Source of the DNA: Gammaproteobacteria bacterium | GTDB taxonomy: Bacteria > Pseudomonadota > Gammaproteobacteria > Pseudomonadales > IMCC2047 | Reading direction: 5' to 3' | Length of the DNA: 64,000 nucleotides | NCBI GenBank assembly: GCA_021773395.1 | Contig: JAJFKB010000020.1 | Location: 310,001 to 374,000, forward strand | Part shown: positions 1 through 8,337 of the stretch, one piece after another | Position numbering within the stretch: position 1 is the first letter of the stretch | How the letters are laid out: each line of letters opens with the position of its first letter | Position numbers and translations under genes: made by a program | The notes under the pieces: model-generated | What the model saw: only the letters and a program-made list of their open reading frames with translations | Databases searched by the model: none | Told to the model about the DNA's origin: nothing

Positions 1-31
1 CGAGTAACGATAGATTACCGTTCAAATCCGT

Positions 32-808
32 TCAGGTAAAGCGCGCTGCTACCTTACCACCCTGAAATATAGATAATTCACCCATTTTCATCTCATTCCA
101 CTGTTCATTATCGGTTAACGGGCGTGTACTGATCACAGTAACAATATCCTTGGGTGAGGTTTCATTGACGAAATCAACCTTCAATTCGGTATCCTTCAGC
201 GATGCTTCACCGAAAGGCGCTTTACGGGTTATCCAGGCGAGATGGGTTGCACAATATGCGTACAGATACTTAGAGTCCGTCATCAGCATGTTAAACACAC
301 CCAACTCGTTTAGTGACTGACTCAATTCATAGATGGTCCGGAACAACAGCTTTCCGTTGCGTGGCGCCTTTGGGAAGCGCTGTTTGATTTGATCCAGCAT
401 CCAGCAAAATGCGTATTCACTGTCGGTACTGCCCACCGGTTGAAAATGCTGCAAGGGTCTCTTCTTTACTGATTTTATCTGTCCATTATGAGCGAATGAC
501 CAGTGACGCCCCCACAACTCTCGGGAAAAAGGATGGGTATTTTCCAGGCAGATCTTTCCGGAGTTTGCCTGCCGAATGTGACTGATAACAATATCACTTT
601 TAATCGGGTACTGTTTTACCAGCCTTGCAACTTGCGAGGACGCGCTGGGGTTTTGATCCCGGAACTCTCGATAACCTTTGCCATTGTAAAACACAATCCC
701 CCACCCGTCCTTGTGTGGCCCCGTCACACCACCGCGTTGCATTAGGCCGGAAAAGCTAAAACAAATATCCGTGGGCACATTTGCGCTCATTCCCAGTAAT
801 TCACACAT
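32..808 (-). CDS. Class II glutamine amidotransferase, YafJ/EgtC-like
   Basis: A 258-aa protein of the Ntn-hydrolase glutamine amidotransferase class II superfamily. Cys2, exposed after removal of Met1, is the expected nucleophile (start MCELLGM). Other family signatures are HIRQANSG, NTHPF and FAHNG in the first 120 residues, which build the glutaminase site. The length matches stand-alone YafJ-type proteins that lack a synthase domain, so glutamine hydrolysis is expected but the acceptor is unknown. It is the last gene of a minus-strand run and begins 3 nt after the TIGR03503 gene, so the two are probably co-transcribed. The family assignment is firm; the physiological substrate is not known. 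Confidence 0.9.
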   Translation of the reverse strand: MCELLGMSANVPTDICFSFSGLMQRGGVTGPHKDGWGIVFYNGKGYREFRDQNPSASSQVARLVKQYPIKSDIVISHIRQANSGKICLENTHPFSRELWGRHWSFAHNGQIKSVKKRPLQHFQPVGSTDSEYAFCWMLDQIKQRFPKAPRNGKLLFRTIYELSQSLNELGVFNMLMTDSKYLYAYCATHLAWITRKAPFGEASLKDTELKVDFVNETSPKDIVTVISTRPLTDNEQWNEMKMGELSIFQGGKVAARFT

Positions 809-811
809 AGC

Positions 812-3049
812 TTAATTTGACTCGGGTTTGTCCTTTATTTTTGACTCTTGTATCAGCTCATCATCCAGTTTAATATCATCGAAAGAGGGGTTCTTATCTT
901 TAATTTCTATATCAGTTTCCACATCCAACTGGCTCCATTCAGAAGCTAGCTCAATTTCTTCCTGTATATCTTCATCCAACTCAATTTCAATTTCGATCTC
1001 TTCTGAATGATGATCAAAATCAGGAGCTGGCTCTTCCATTTTTTCATCTAGGGCCGCCGGTTCAATATCGGTATCTTCCGTCTCATCAAATTCAACAATC
1101 AACTCATCCTGTTCAGATTCACCAACTGCCAACTCTCCATCGTTGCCGGACTGATCCAGTTCAAACTCGACCTCAAAATCTTCCTCAGGCCCAGCTTCTT
1201 CCTCAGGCCCAGCTTCTTCCTCAAGCTCAGTTTCTTCCTCAGGTTCAGCCTCTTTATGCTGCGACTCCTCGACAATATCGGTCAGCTCTGGTGCCGCTTG
1301 CCGATTAGCTCTCGATTGTTGCCTACGCCAATAATGGAAAGCAGCCGAACCCAGAATAATTGCCGCAGCCAGCAACCACATTATCATCGACATATCTTGA
1401 TCCGCGCCCGCGTGTGAATTGGGTTTCAGCAAAGCAACTTTGGGCTCCTTGCTTTGCACAGGTTCGTCGATTATCACAGGCTCAGTTTCTTTTGCCTGCT
1501 CCTCTTCAGTAAGCTCAACGGACCGATCAACTTCAATCAATAGGGGCTTGGGTTTAAAATTGATCTCCCTTCCGCTCAATGATCGCCCCTTGAAGTCCAG
1601 GTCGACACTAAACTCATGGCTTTTGCCATCATCTTCGACAACTAATTCCCAAAAGCCATCTTGATTAAGACTAATTGTACGAACTGTCCAGGCACCGACA
1701 GCATCGGTGACGGTTGCGATTACTGTCGATTGCTGAAGGTCCAACCCTTTATCTTTGGGTGATATGGTCAATACATAATCGCGAAACTTGCCACGCGCTT
1801 GTGAAGCGACGTCCAGTTCCAACAGCTCATGCACCCTGACAAGCCTCTCGCTGACTCGGGTATAGTCCACCGCTTCTGCTGATGCCTTAAGTTGATATAG
1901 CCCCGACTGCCGCAACCCGTTAATTTGTCCGGAAAATTGATTTGCAGCATCTGCTGTGCGTTCCAGATTTTTGACAAAGTTATCCAGTCCAAGGATTTCT
2001 GCTGTGACTCTAGTTGACCCTAGACCTTCCGGCATCTTGCTGGCCGAAGCACCTTCAAGTCGCGCCATCAAATCAATATTCTGACCGGCATAGTAATTAT
2101 CTTTGGTATTCTCCAACTCCAGTGATAATTCACTTTGCAGATAAATACGACTGTCATCATCAATTCCACCTTCAACCGTCCACTTACCAAGCTGTGGCTC
2201 ATCGATCTGTATGATTGAAAACCGCTCTCCTTCAACCCATCTAACTTTCTCGCTATCGTATTTTGAATCGATAATATCGCCGTCAGGAGCCTTGAGTGTT
2301 AGGCCCGCCTGTTTTTTATGCCTTAACAATGCCCTGAACTGTGATATCTGCGTATCAACGGCAAATTGATTTGCGACCAACGGCAGGCTATTTGCGGCCT
2401 GTATCCATTGGGCAAGCAGTTGACTAAAACTATAGATGTCGCGAGCGCTTTCCATCACAAAGGAAAAGCCCCCGGTCTCTTTAGCTAATTCAGTCAATAC
2501 CTGGTTGTCTGCGCCTGGGTTGAGCGCGATTGTATGAACTCTGTATCCAGCCTCCCTTATTTTTGGCAGCAATTGGCTAAGCACGCGATCTGATGCCTGC
2601 TGATTCCCCTGTTGTTCTTCGGAAACCAGCATGCCGCCACTGCTGATCAACAGCAGGACTCTTTGATAACCCTTATCCGGTTTTTCCAGATCATAGGCTG
2701 CTTTCTTTAGCACAGCCTCTATATTTCTCTGAATAGCAACAGAGCGGATCCTTCCAATTTGTGCAACCGCGTTTTTGCGCCAAAACTCGGAAACCGGGCC
2801 CTGTTTGACCAGGTAATTTACGTATTTGCCAAAGGTCCAGATCCCGGCTCGACTATTTTCCGGCAGTTGCTCAACCAACATTGTCAGCGCATCGAGATGT
2901 TCACTGTCTGGTAGACTGGTTCGCACTGGGTTTGAAATGTCGACCAGTATTCGAAGGTCGACTGGCTGTTTATCGATTGCGCTTGCCAGAGCAACAGGCA
3001 TAAAACAACAGCACATTATAATGAGGAGCTTACTAATTCGTTCAGGCAT
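812..3049 (-). CDS. TIGR03503-like vWA-domain membrane protein with acidic cytoplasmic tail
   Basis: A 745-aa protein. It has a signal peptide (about residues 1-24), a von Willebrand factor A domain (about 28-215), a long beta-rich middle, one membrane helix (about 554-573) followed by the positive stop WRRQQSR, and a very acidic C-terminal tail (about 588-745). The predicted topology is periplasmic vWA and cytoplasmic acidic tail. The MIDAS-like motif near residue 37 reads DISNP, so the second serine of DxSxS is missing and metal binding may be altered. The architecture fits the TIGR03503 family of gammaproteobacterial proteins, whose role is unknown. The tail contains four 18-bp DNA repeats (listed separately). 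It lies 91 nt after the upstream small membrane protein gene and 3 nt before the amidotransferase gene. Confidence 0.75.
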   Translation of the reverse strand: MPERISKLLIIMCCCFMPVALASAIDKQPVDLRILVDISNPVRTSLPDSEHLDALTMLVEQLPENSRAGIWTFGKYVNYLVKQGPVSEFWRKNAVAQIGRIRSVAIQRNIEAVLKKAAYDLEKPDKGYQRVLLLISSGGMLVSEEQQGNQQASDRVLSQLLPKIREAGYRVHTIALNPGADNQVLTELAKETGGFSFVMESARDIYSFSQLLAQWIQAANSLPLVANQFAVDTQISQFRALLRHKKQAGLTLKAPDGDIIDSKYDSEKVRWVEGERFSIIQIDEPQLGKWTVEGGIDDDSRIYLQSELSLELENTKDNYYAGQNIDLMARLEGASASKMPEGLGSTRVTAEILGLDNFVKNLERTADAANQFSGQINGLRQSGLYQLKASAEAVDYTRVSERLVRVHELLELDVASQARGKFRDYVLTISPKDKGLDLQQSTVIATVTDAVGAWTVRTISLNQDGFWELVVEDDGKSHEFSVDLDFKGRSLSGREINFKPKPLLIEVDRSVELTEEEQAKETEPVIIDEPVQSKEPKVALLKPNSHAGADQDMSMIMWLLAAAIILGSAAFHYWRRQQSRANRQAAPELTDIVEESQHKEAEPEEETELEEEAGPEEEAGPEEDFEVEFELDQSGNDGELAVGESEQDELIVEFDETEDTDIEPAALDEKMEEPAPDFDHHSEEIEIEIELDEDIQEEIELASEWSQLDVETDIEIKDKNPSFDDIKLDDELIQESKIKDKPESN
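1181..1252 (-). repeat. Four in-frame 18-bp tandem repeats encoding an acidic hexapeptide
   Basis: Four consecutive 18-bp units start at 1181, 1199, 1217 and 1235 on the plus strand. The first two are identical (TTCCTCAGGCCCAGCTTC) and the other two carry a few substitutions. Read on the minus strand they encode EEEAGP-like hexapeptides in the acidic tail of the vWA protein. Unit length is a multiple of three, so gain or loss of copies would keep the frame. Confidence 0.85.
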
Positions 3050-3140
3050 GATTCGAGTTAATTTTTATTTGATCATTGAGTGCCGCCAATGGAATGCGCC
3101 AAGCTGATTCCACCGGTTGCTGCGTCTTCTAATTACCGTG

Positions 3141-3506
3141 CTAATTACCGAGATTATTATCGGATGTACCACTAGAGTTTAATCCTTTCTTGGCAACAAT
3201 CCAGTAACAGGGTCTCAATACCAGTAGAAATAGTATGAAACCGCTGGCAATGGGTAGCAACCCGCGCAGACTATTGCCTTCCGAGCCAAAAGCTAGATCA
3301 TGTGCCAGGATAATCAAAGCCGGTGCCAGCTCAACCCCTTGTGGTGTAGCAAACCAGGGTGTAAAAAGCATAAATAGCACAAACCCTAGTAACAGATCAC
3401 GTATATAGCGAGCTTTGATGCGTTTAACCAGGCGCCACCAGAGATACAACGCCCCGCTGGCGCCCATCACATAAGCAAACCACATGAAGTAATAAAACCC
3501 TTTCAT
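3141..3506 (-). CDS. Small membrane protein of unknown function
   Basis: A 121-aa protein I do not recognise as a named family. It has about three hydrophobic segments (roughly residues 5-24, 36-55 and 85-110) and basic connecting loops, so it is probably an inner-membrane protein. Its start codon overlaps the stop of the upstream DUF4389 gene by one base (TGATG), which indicates translational coupling and likely joint function. It sits between gpsA/DUF4389 and the TIGR03503 gene. No catalytic motif is visible. Confidence 0.7.
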   Translation of the reverse strand: MKGFYYFMWFAYVMGASGALYLWWRLVKRIKARYIRDLLLGFVLFMLFTPWFATPQGVELAPALIILAHDLAFGSEGNSLRGLLPIASGFILFLLVLRPCYWIVAKKGLNSSGTSDNNLGN

Positions 3507-3850
3507 CAGGAACCCGTTGTCGGAGGTTCCTGATCTTCAGCGCCCGGATCGGCACCGGACTTTTGCGCAGCAGTCATCTCTACCGCGGGCCATTCAGCAA
3601 ATGGAAACGGCTTTATCTCTGTGTTATAGGTAATGAAGGCAACCATTTCCCGGGCGTACTTACCCAGACTGTCGCCAAAGCGACGCAAATTTTCATTACA
3701 CCTTCCCGTTATGATAGAGAATAAAAACTGCAACACTGCAACACTAATCACTATCATTTCTGTGATCTCATAAACTACAAAGTAGAGCAACATAAAAAGC
3801 CCCCGCAGCCACTGCGCTTCAGACTTTACCCCTTCACTCACATCGTTCAT
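3506..3850 (-). CDS. DUF4389 family membrane protein
   Basis: A 114-aa protein if started at the ATG at 3850; a TTG directly upstream is also in frame. A purine-rich GGGGGAGAG lies 6 nt before the ATG and supports that choice. It has a hydrophobic N-terminal half with one or two membrane segments (about 16-48) and the family-typical stretch ending in FGDSLGKYAREMV, then a Pro/Glu-rich tail. This fits DUF4389, small bacterial membrane proteins of unknown function. It follows gpsA by about 25 nt and overlaps the next gene by one base, so it is an internal cistron of the gpsA run. Confidence 0.75.
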   Translation of the reverse strand: MNDVSEGVKSEAQWLRGLFMLLYFVVYEITEMIVISVAVLQFLFSIITGRCNENLRRFGDSLGKYAREMVAFITYNTEIKPFPFAEWPAVEMTAAQKSGADPGAEDQEPPTTGS

Positions 3851-3875
3851 CAAGCTCTCCCCCTCTCAGCGATTA

Positions 3876-4895
3876 TTATTCGCCGGTAAACATAAACTCA
3901 ACATCACTGTTTTGCGCGCTGAGCATCAACTTTTTTATTGCCGTAGCAATATCCAGCTTGTTAAAAATGACCTCATACAGCACGTTGGCCAGCGGCATAT
4001 AGATTCCCTTGCGGTCAGCCTCCTGCTTAACCAGCTTGAGCGTATTGACACCTTCAGCCACCTCTCCCAACTCAGAAACTACCTGCTCAAGCGATACACC
4101 TTTCCCTAGTGCATAACCCACCCTGAAATTACGACTCAAGGGTGACATACAGGTAACAATTAAATCGCCGACCCCTGATAATCCGATAAAGGTCATCGGA
4201 TTGGAACCCATGGAAACCGCAAATCGACTCATTTCTGCAAGGCTACGAGTGATTAACATACTTCGGGTATTTTCCCCCATCTCGAGTGCGGCCGCTAATC
4301 CTGAGATGATGGCGTAAATGTTCTTTAACGCCCCGCCCAGCTCAACGCCATACATATCACTACTGCTATAAACTCGAAAATATTCGTTGGCCAATAACTT
4401 TTGTATCGATTCACGTACCGCTTCATGTTCGCTGGCGATGACTGTGGCCGTTAGCACATGACTGGCAATTTCCTTAGCGAGATTCGGGCCACTTAAAACG
4501 CCGATTTTCTTATTATTGGTATCCGAGGCTAATATTTGGCTCATCAGCTTAAATCCGTCCGCCTCAAAACCTTTAGTGGTACTCACTAATATTTGATCTT
4601 CGTTTAAAAAAGGTGCCATTGTCCTGACCACAGTCCGGAAGCCGCCACTAGGAATAGAAACCAGTATAACGGGGCTCTCACATACTGCCTGCTTCAGATC
4701 CGTAGTGGCAACCAAGCCACTGTGCAATGGGTAGCCTGGTACGTATCGCTTGTTTTCATGAATACCATTAACGTCCTGTGCGAGCACGGCATCCCGCATC
4801 CAAAGATTCACCTGACAACCATTTTCAGCGGCAATATTCGCTAATACCGTTCCAAAACTACCGCCTCCGAGGATCGTGACATCCTTTTGATACAC
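3876..4895 (-). CDS. gpsA: Glycerol-3-phosphate dehydrogenase [NAD(P)+]
   Basis: A 339-aa cytosolic enzyme that reduces dihydroxyacetone phosphate to sn-glycerol 3-phosphate for phospholipid synthesis. It has the N-terminal Rossmann motif GGGSFGT (about residues 10-16), the NAD-binding stretch around VLVSIPS, the substrate-site segment SGPNLAKEI, and the C-terminal helical domain with GVELGGALKNI and GLSGVGDL. Length is normal for GpsA. The start codon is GTG, and AGGAG lies about 12 nt upstream. It is the first gene of the minus-strand run toward the amidotransferase gene. Identification is secure. Confidence 0.97.
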   Translation of the reverse strand: MYQKDVTILGGGSFGTVLANIAAENGCQVNLWMRDAVLAQDVNGIHENKRYVPGYPLHSGLVATTDLKQAVCESPVILVSIPSGGFRTVVRTMAPFLNEDQILVSTTKGFEADGFKLMSQILASDTNNKKIGVLSGPNLAKEIASHVLTATVIASEHEAVRESIQKLLANEYFRVYSSSDMYGVELGGALKNIYAIISGLAAALEMGENTRSMLITRSLAEMSRFAVSMGSNPMTFIGLSGVGDLIVTCMSPLSRNFRVGYALGKGVSLEQVVSELGEVAEGVNTLKLVKQEADRKGIYMPLANVLYEVIFNKLDIATAIKKLMLSAQNSDVEFMFTGE

Positions 4896-5279
4896 GCTGA
4901 TATTTTCTCCTGATATTTCGTGGCAACTTAATCAAGTTCGCCGCAATAATTGGATAATTTCAGGCTCATTTTTCGAATATTTCGCTCGATGTGCCATTTT
5001 ATTGGAATAGGCTTATGAACTAGAATATTACCGAAAATTAATAAGTTATGGTAATTTCATAATTAAAAGTCTAAAATCCGTGACTATTCTAGTTTAATTT
5101 AGCCGGTTTAGCGAAAAGCAATCACAAACATATGGGGCGGCTGAAAATATAAATTAGAGCAATAAAGAGTACAAAAAAACAGCACCATTAAGTAAAAAAG
5201 GCCCAGCAACTGGCAAGCGGCTTAACTGGTGGCTTTTACTTCATATAAACGACTTGACCAACAAAAAGATCAATCTATT
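4896..5279. promoter_or_regulatory. Divergent gpsA/parA intergenic region
   Basis: This AT-rich region of about 380 bases must hold the outward-facing promoters of gpsA (minus) and the ParA-like gene (plus). An interrupted inverted repeat, ATTACC at 5027-5032 and GGTAAT at 5050-5055, is visible, but I cannot assign it to a regulator. No coding sequence with a convincing start was seen. Confidence 0.4.
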
Positions 5280-5984
5280 ATGAGAGTGATCCAAAATAAT
5301 AAAGCGCATCGTGTACTCATCCTGAATGCGAAAGGCGGCTGCGGTAAAACAACCGTAGCTACCAACCTTGCCTGTCAGTTTGCTAATGAAAACCAGCAAA
5401 CGGCATTGATTGATTATGACCCGCAGGGCTCCAGCACCTATTGGCTGCAGGCCAGGCCAGCCCATGTTCCACCTATACACTGCGTTTCAGCTTTTATAAA
5501 TAGCGGCCAGGTCACGCGCACATGGCAATTACGTGTTCCGCATGGAACAACACGCGTAATTGTTGATACCCCTGCGCGGCTGGACACCATTACCGCTTCA
5601 AAACTGGTACGCGAGGCGGATACTATTCTAATACCAGTATTAGCTTCGGCAATCGATATACGCGCAGCAACGCAATTTTTAAAGGATCTTATGCGAGATT
5701 CAGAGTTCAAGCGTTTAGATCGACGCATTGCTGTTCTGGGCAATCGAGTAAGAAAGAACACCCAAGCCTATGCCAAGCTTAGAGCCTTTCTAGAACAACT
5801 GGATATCCCTTTTATTACCAGCCTCAGAGATACTCAAAATTATGTACGTGCAGCTGAAGAAGGGCTCGGCGTGCAGGAGTTAAAACTGAAAAGCGCCGAG
5901 AAAGATTCAATTCAATGGCACTCTTTAGTCCGCTGGATAGAGGGTGATCCGGAAAACACGTTGCGCCAGTCGGCACGTAACTAA
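5280..5984 (+). CDS. Orphan ParA/MinD-like ATPase
   Basis: A 234-aa P-loop ATPase of the ParA family. The deviant Walker A motif KGGCGKTT lies near residues 18-25, the switch region DYDPQGSS follows, and a Walker B-like segment VIVDTPAR is near residue 97. I chose the ATG at 5280 because the protein then starts just before the first beta strand (MRVIQNNKAHRVLI); a GTG at 5229 would add 17 unremarkable residues. No parB-like gene or centromere repeat is nearby, so a plasmid or chromosome partition role is not supported by context. Such solitary ParAs can position other cargos. The cargo here is unknown. Confidence 0.85.
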   Translation: MRVIQNNKAHRVLILNAKGGCGKTTVATNLACQFANENQQTALIDYDPQGSSTYWLQARPAHVPPIHCVSAFINSGQVTRTWQLRVPHGTTRVIVDTPARLDTITASKLVREADTILIPVLASAIDIRAATQFLKDLMRDSEFKRLDRRIAVLGNRVRKNTQAYAKLRAFLEQLDIPFITSLRDTQNYVRAAEEGLGVQELKLKSAEKDSIQWHSLVRWIEGDPENTLRQSARN

Positions 5985-6084
5985 TCATTTGGTTTTCTAC
6001 CGCTGATCAGTTCACACCAGTAATTAACACTAATCTCTAATCATCCGTAGGCCCGATCTAAAACCAGGCCCTATATACCCGACT

Positions 6085-6119
6085 AAAAAAGCCTTCCAGG
6101 GCCATCACCTAACCCTGGA
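6085..6119 (-). terminator. Rho-independent terminator of the ammonium transporter gene
   Basis: On the minus strand TCCAGGG (about 6119-6112) pairs with CCCTGGA (about 6100-6094) around a loop of roughly 11 nt, followed by AGGCTTTTTTAG. It lies about 100 nt after the amt stop codon. Confidence 0.8.
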
Positions 6120-6124
6120 GACCT

Positions 6125-6164
6125 CTTTTCATCTTCTGGCGACTTCTTTTCATCTTCTGGCGAC
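6125..6164. repeat. Two-copy 21-bp direct repeat in the amt 3' region
   Basis: The 19-bp sequence CTTTTCATCTTCTGGCGAC occurs at 6125-6143 and again at 6146-6164, a 21-bp period. It lies between the amt stop codon and the terminator hairpin, so it would be in the 3' UTR. It looks like a simple local duplication. Confidence 0.85.
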
Positions 6165-6219
6165 AATGTCCAGCTTTGTCCATCGCTCGGATTTCTCAGG
6201 CTAATCCAGCAATCAACCT

Positions 6220-7524
6220 TTACAGGTCATACCCGCGTTCGTTATGTAACACCAGATCCAGACCTTCCGTTTCCTCCTCGGCGCTAACACGTAATGTCAT
6301 AAATAGTGACATCAATTTCAGAATGACAAAGGTGACAGCTGCTGTATACACCAACGTTGAAACGACACCTATCGCCTGAACGCCAAGCTGGTGACCCATG
6401 GTCACGCCTTCCGCATACCCTTTACCGCTAAACAACCCCAGCTGATCTGAGGCGAACAGCCCAGCAAACATAGTCCCCAAAATGCCGCCAATCCCGTGTA
6501 CCGGAAAAACATCCAGCGAGTCATCAATTTTAAGAACCCGTTTTATCCAAATAGTGGCCATGAAGCAAACCAACCCGGCTACCACACCGATAACCAGCGC
6601 ACCTCCTGGCCCAACATAGCCTGACGCCGGCGTTATGGTTCCCAATCCGGCTACCATTCCGGTCACAATACCCAGCGCGCTGGGTTTCTCAAACCTCACC
6701 CATTCCGCAAACATCCAGGTCAAAGCGCCCGCAGCAGCTGAAATATGAGTAACCAGGATCGCCATACCAGCATCACCGTTAGCTGCCAACGCGCTTCCCC
6801 CGTTAAATCCAAACCAACCGACCCAGAGCATACCGGCACCCATAACAGTCATCGTCATATTGTGTGGCGGCATGGCCTGCGTAGGAAAGCCATTTCGATT
6901 TCCCAATACCATTGCTGTCACAATGGCACCAACGCCCGCAGTGATATGAACCACCGTTCCGCCGGCAAAATCCAGCAGACCCATTTGAGCCAGCCAGCCA
7001 CCACCCCATACCCAATGGGTAATCGGTGCGTAAACAAATATCAGCCATAAAGCCGAGAAAAGCAGTACTGCAGAAAAACGCATACGCTCAGCAAAGCCAC
7101 CGACAATCAAGGCCGGAGTAATAATAGCAAAGGTGAGTTGAAACATGGAAAAAACGCTTTCCGGGATATCTCCAGACATTGAACTACTGGTCACACCCGA
7201 AAGGAACCATTTATCCAAACTCCCTATAATGGCATTGCCCTCACCAAACGCCAGGCCGTAAACGCCGACCAGCCATAGCACGGATACCAGGCAAGTTATT
7301 GCAAAACACTGCATTAACACGCTCAGTACGTTTTTAGCGCGCACCAAACCGCCGTAGAACATAGATAGTCCGGGAATCGTCATAAAGAGGACTAGCGCGG
7401 TGGCTGTCAATATCCAAGCGCTATTACCAGTATCTAACTGTGATATTGGATCTGCCAGCGCCGGCTCCGAAACCAGCGCCACCCCCCCAAGAAACGCGGA
7501 ACGCGAAAAATTACGGTATTGCAT
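6220..7524 (-). CDS. amt: Ammonium transporter, Amt family
   Basis: A 434-aa integral membrane channel for NH4+/NH3 uptake. It has a signal-like N-terminus ending near ALADP, then 11 expected membrane helices. Family signatures include GLSMFYGGLVRAKN after the first helix, DFAGGTVVHITAG in the middle, and VHGIGGILGTMFAG near the pore histidines. Length is typical. No glnK/PII gene is adjacent, unlike the usual glnK-amtB pair, so a PII partner would have to be encoded elsewhere. It is monocistronic: it has its own terminator at 6085-6119 and a divergent neighbour upstream. I saw no clear sigma-54 -24/-12 element upstream. Confidence 0.96.
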   Translation of the reverse strand: MQYRNFSRSAFLGGVALVSEPALADPISQLDTGNSAWILTATALVLFMTIPGLSMFYGGLVRAKNVLSVLMQCFAITCLVSVLWLVGVYGLAFGEGNAIIGSLDKWFLSGVTSSSMSGDIPESVFSMFQLTFAIITPALIVGGFAERMRFSAVLLFSALWLIFVYAPITHWVWGGGWLAQMGLLDFAGGTVVHITAGVGAIVTAMVLGNRNGFPTQAMPPHNMTMTVMGAGMLWVGWFGFNGGSALAANGDAGMAILVTHISAAAGALTWMFAEWVRFEKPSALGIVTGMVAGLGTITPASGYVGPGGALVIGVVAGLVCFMATIWIKRVLKIDDSLDVFPVHGIGGILGTMFAGLFASDQLGLFSGKGYAEGVTMGHQLGVQAIGVVSTLVYTAAVTFVILKLMSLFMTLRVSAEEETEGLDLVLHNERGYDL

Positions 7525-7557
7525 GTTTAGTTACTCTGTTATTTTGAATTAATTCAG

Positions 7558-7688
7558 TTGACATTCGTCGATGCCTTGCTGAAATTTTCAGTGAAAAACG
7601 TATGGAATTATATTAAGGGCACCATAATAACAAAGATTAGGCCGCAACTTAATCTTAGACGACCATTCATCTCGTCTTTTTTTAATTT
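7558..7688 (+). ncRNA. Candidate small RNA or leader ending in an intrinsic terminator
   Basis: The 288-bp gap between amt and the 156-aa gene contains a plus-strand hairpin, AGACGA (7657-7662) pairing with TCGTCT (7672-7677), followed directly by a T run to about 7683. A second hairpin lies just upstream (AAGATTA/TAATCTT, about 7633-7656). A perfect -35-like TTGACA is at 7558-7563, but the -10 element is poor. No plus-strand gene lies upstream, so the terminator would end a short non-coding RNA or an attenuated leader of the gene at 7813. This is inference from sequence only. Confidence 0.3.
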
Positions 7689-7812
7689 TACGAATTGTTA
7701 TGGTTGTCGAATTACAGGCCACGGCACATCTATTCAGGAATACTGGCCAGCCAGGAACTAAACCCTTATACTTTGCGCCCTAAAATACAGATCGCAAGGA
7801 CCCCTTATTCTT

Positions 7813-8283
7813 ATGTCGACCAACCAAACCGTTACACTGAAACCACAACAGATACTAACGCTCGCCACACAGGTGCTTTACAAATGCTTCTTCGAAGCTA
7901 ATCGTGAACAGTCCAAGCAGATTTACAACGAGATTGAAAAAGGCAAGCAAACTACACTTTTTAGCATGGAAGTCGGCCCGGGCCAACAGATGAGAGGCAG
8001 TTTAGCTCTTGAAAAAAGTGAATTCATCGGAAAGTTGAACTTCAGTCATTTCCGAACTGCACTCGGAGTCATGATCAACAATATTTCCGATAAAACTAAA
8101 AACAGGGAAGAGCCTCAAACCTTTACTAACCAAGAAACCGGTGAGTTGCTCTTCCATATTCCTGGCTTTGTTGAGGAAAAAGGTCAGCTTAACGTGTTGG
8201 TTTTGACCGTCGTGCAGCCTAGCCAAGGCGAACTCATTTTTCGTCTAATGTTCGTTGACCCCAACCAGTATGTTAAAACATAA
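7813..8283 (+). CDS. Conserved-looking hypothetical protein, unrecognised
   Basis: A 156-aa soluble protein with no signal peptide, membrane helix or recognisable catalytic motif. It looks like a mixed alpha/beta fold with an N-terminal helical part (MSTNQTVTLKPQQ, then ATQVLYKC) and a beta-rich C-terminal half. Coding potential is supported by AAGGA about 11 nt before the ATG and normal amino-acid composition. It stands alone, convergent with the MOSC-domain gene. I cannot name a function. Confidence 0.7.
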   Translation: MSTNQTVTLKPQQILTLATQVLYKCFFEANREQSKQIYNEIEKGKQTTLFSMEVGPGQQMRGSLALEKSEFIGKLNFSHFRTALGVMINNISDKTKNREEPQTFTNQETGELLFHIPGFVEEKGQLNVLVLTVVQPSQGELIFRLMFVDPNQYVKT

Positions 8284-8337
8284 CCTTCTGATTAAAACTG
8301 ACAATACATATTAAATACATTGTGTTATATCATTTAT

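Noticed and set aside
14-45. TTCAAATCC, a T-loop-like word near the window start, as part of a tRNA
   Set aside because: The bases on each side do not form a T-stem, and no acceptor or anticodon arm could be assembled; it overlaps the end of the amidotransferase gene.
7558-7761. 67-codon plus-strand open frame upstream of the 156-aa gene
   Set aside because: No family features, poor start context, and it runs across the two hairpins; a non-coding interpretation fits better.
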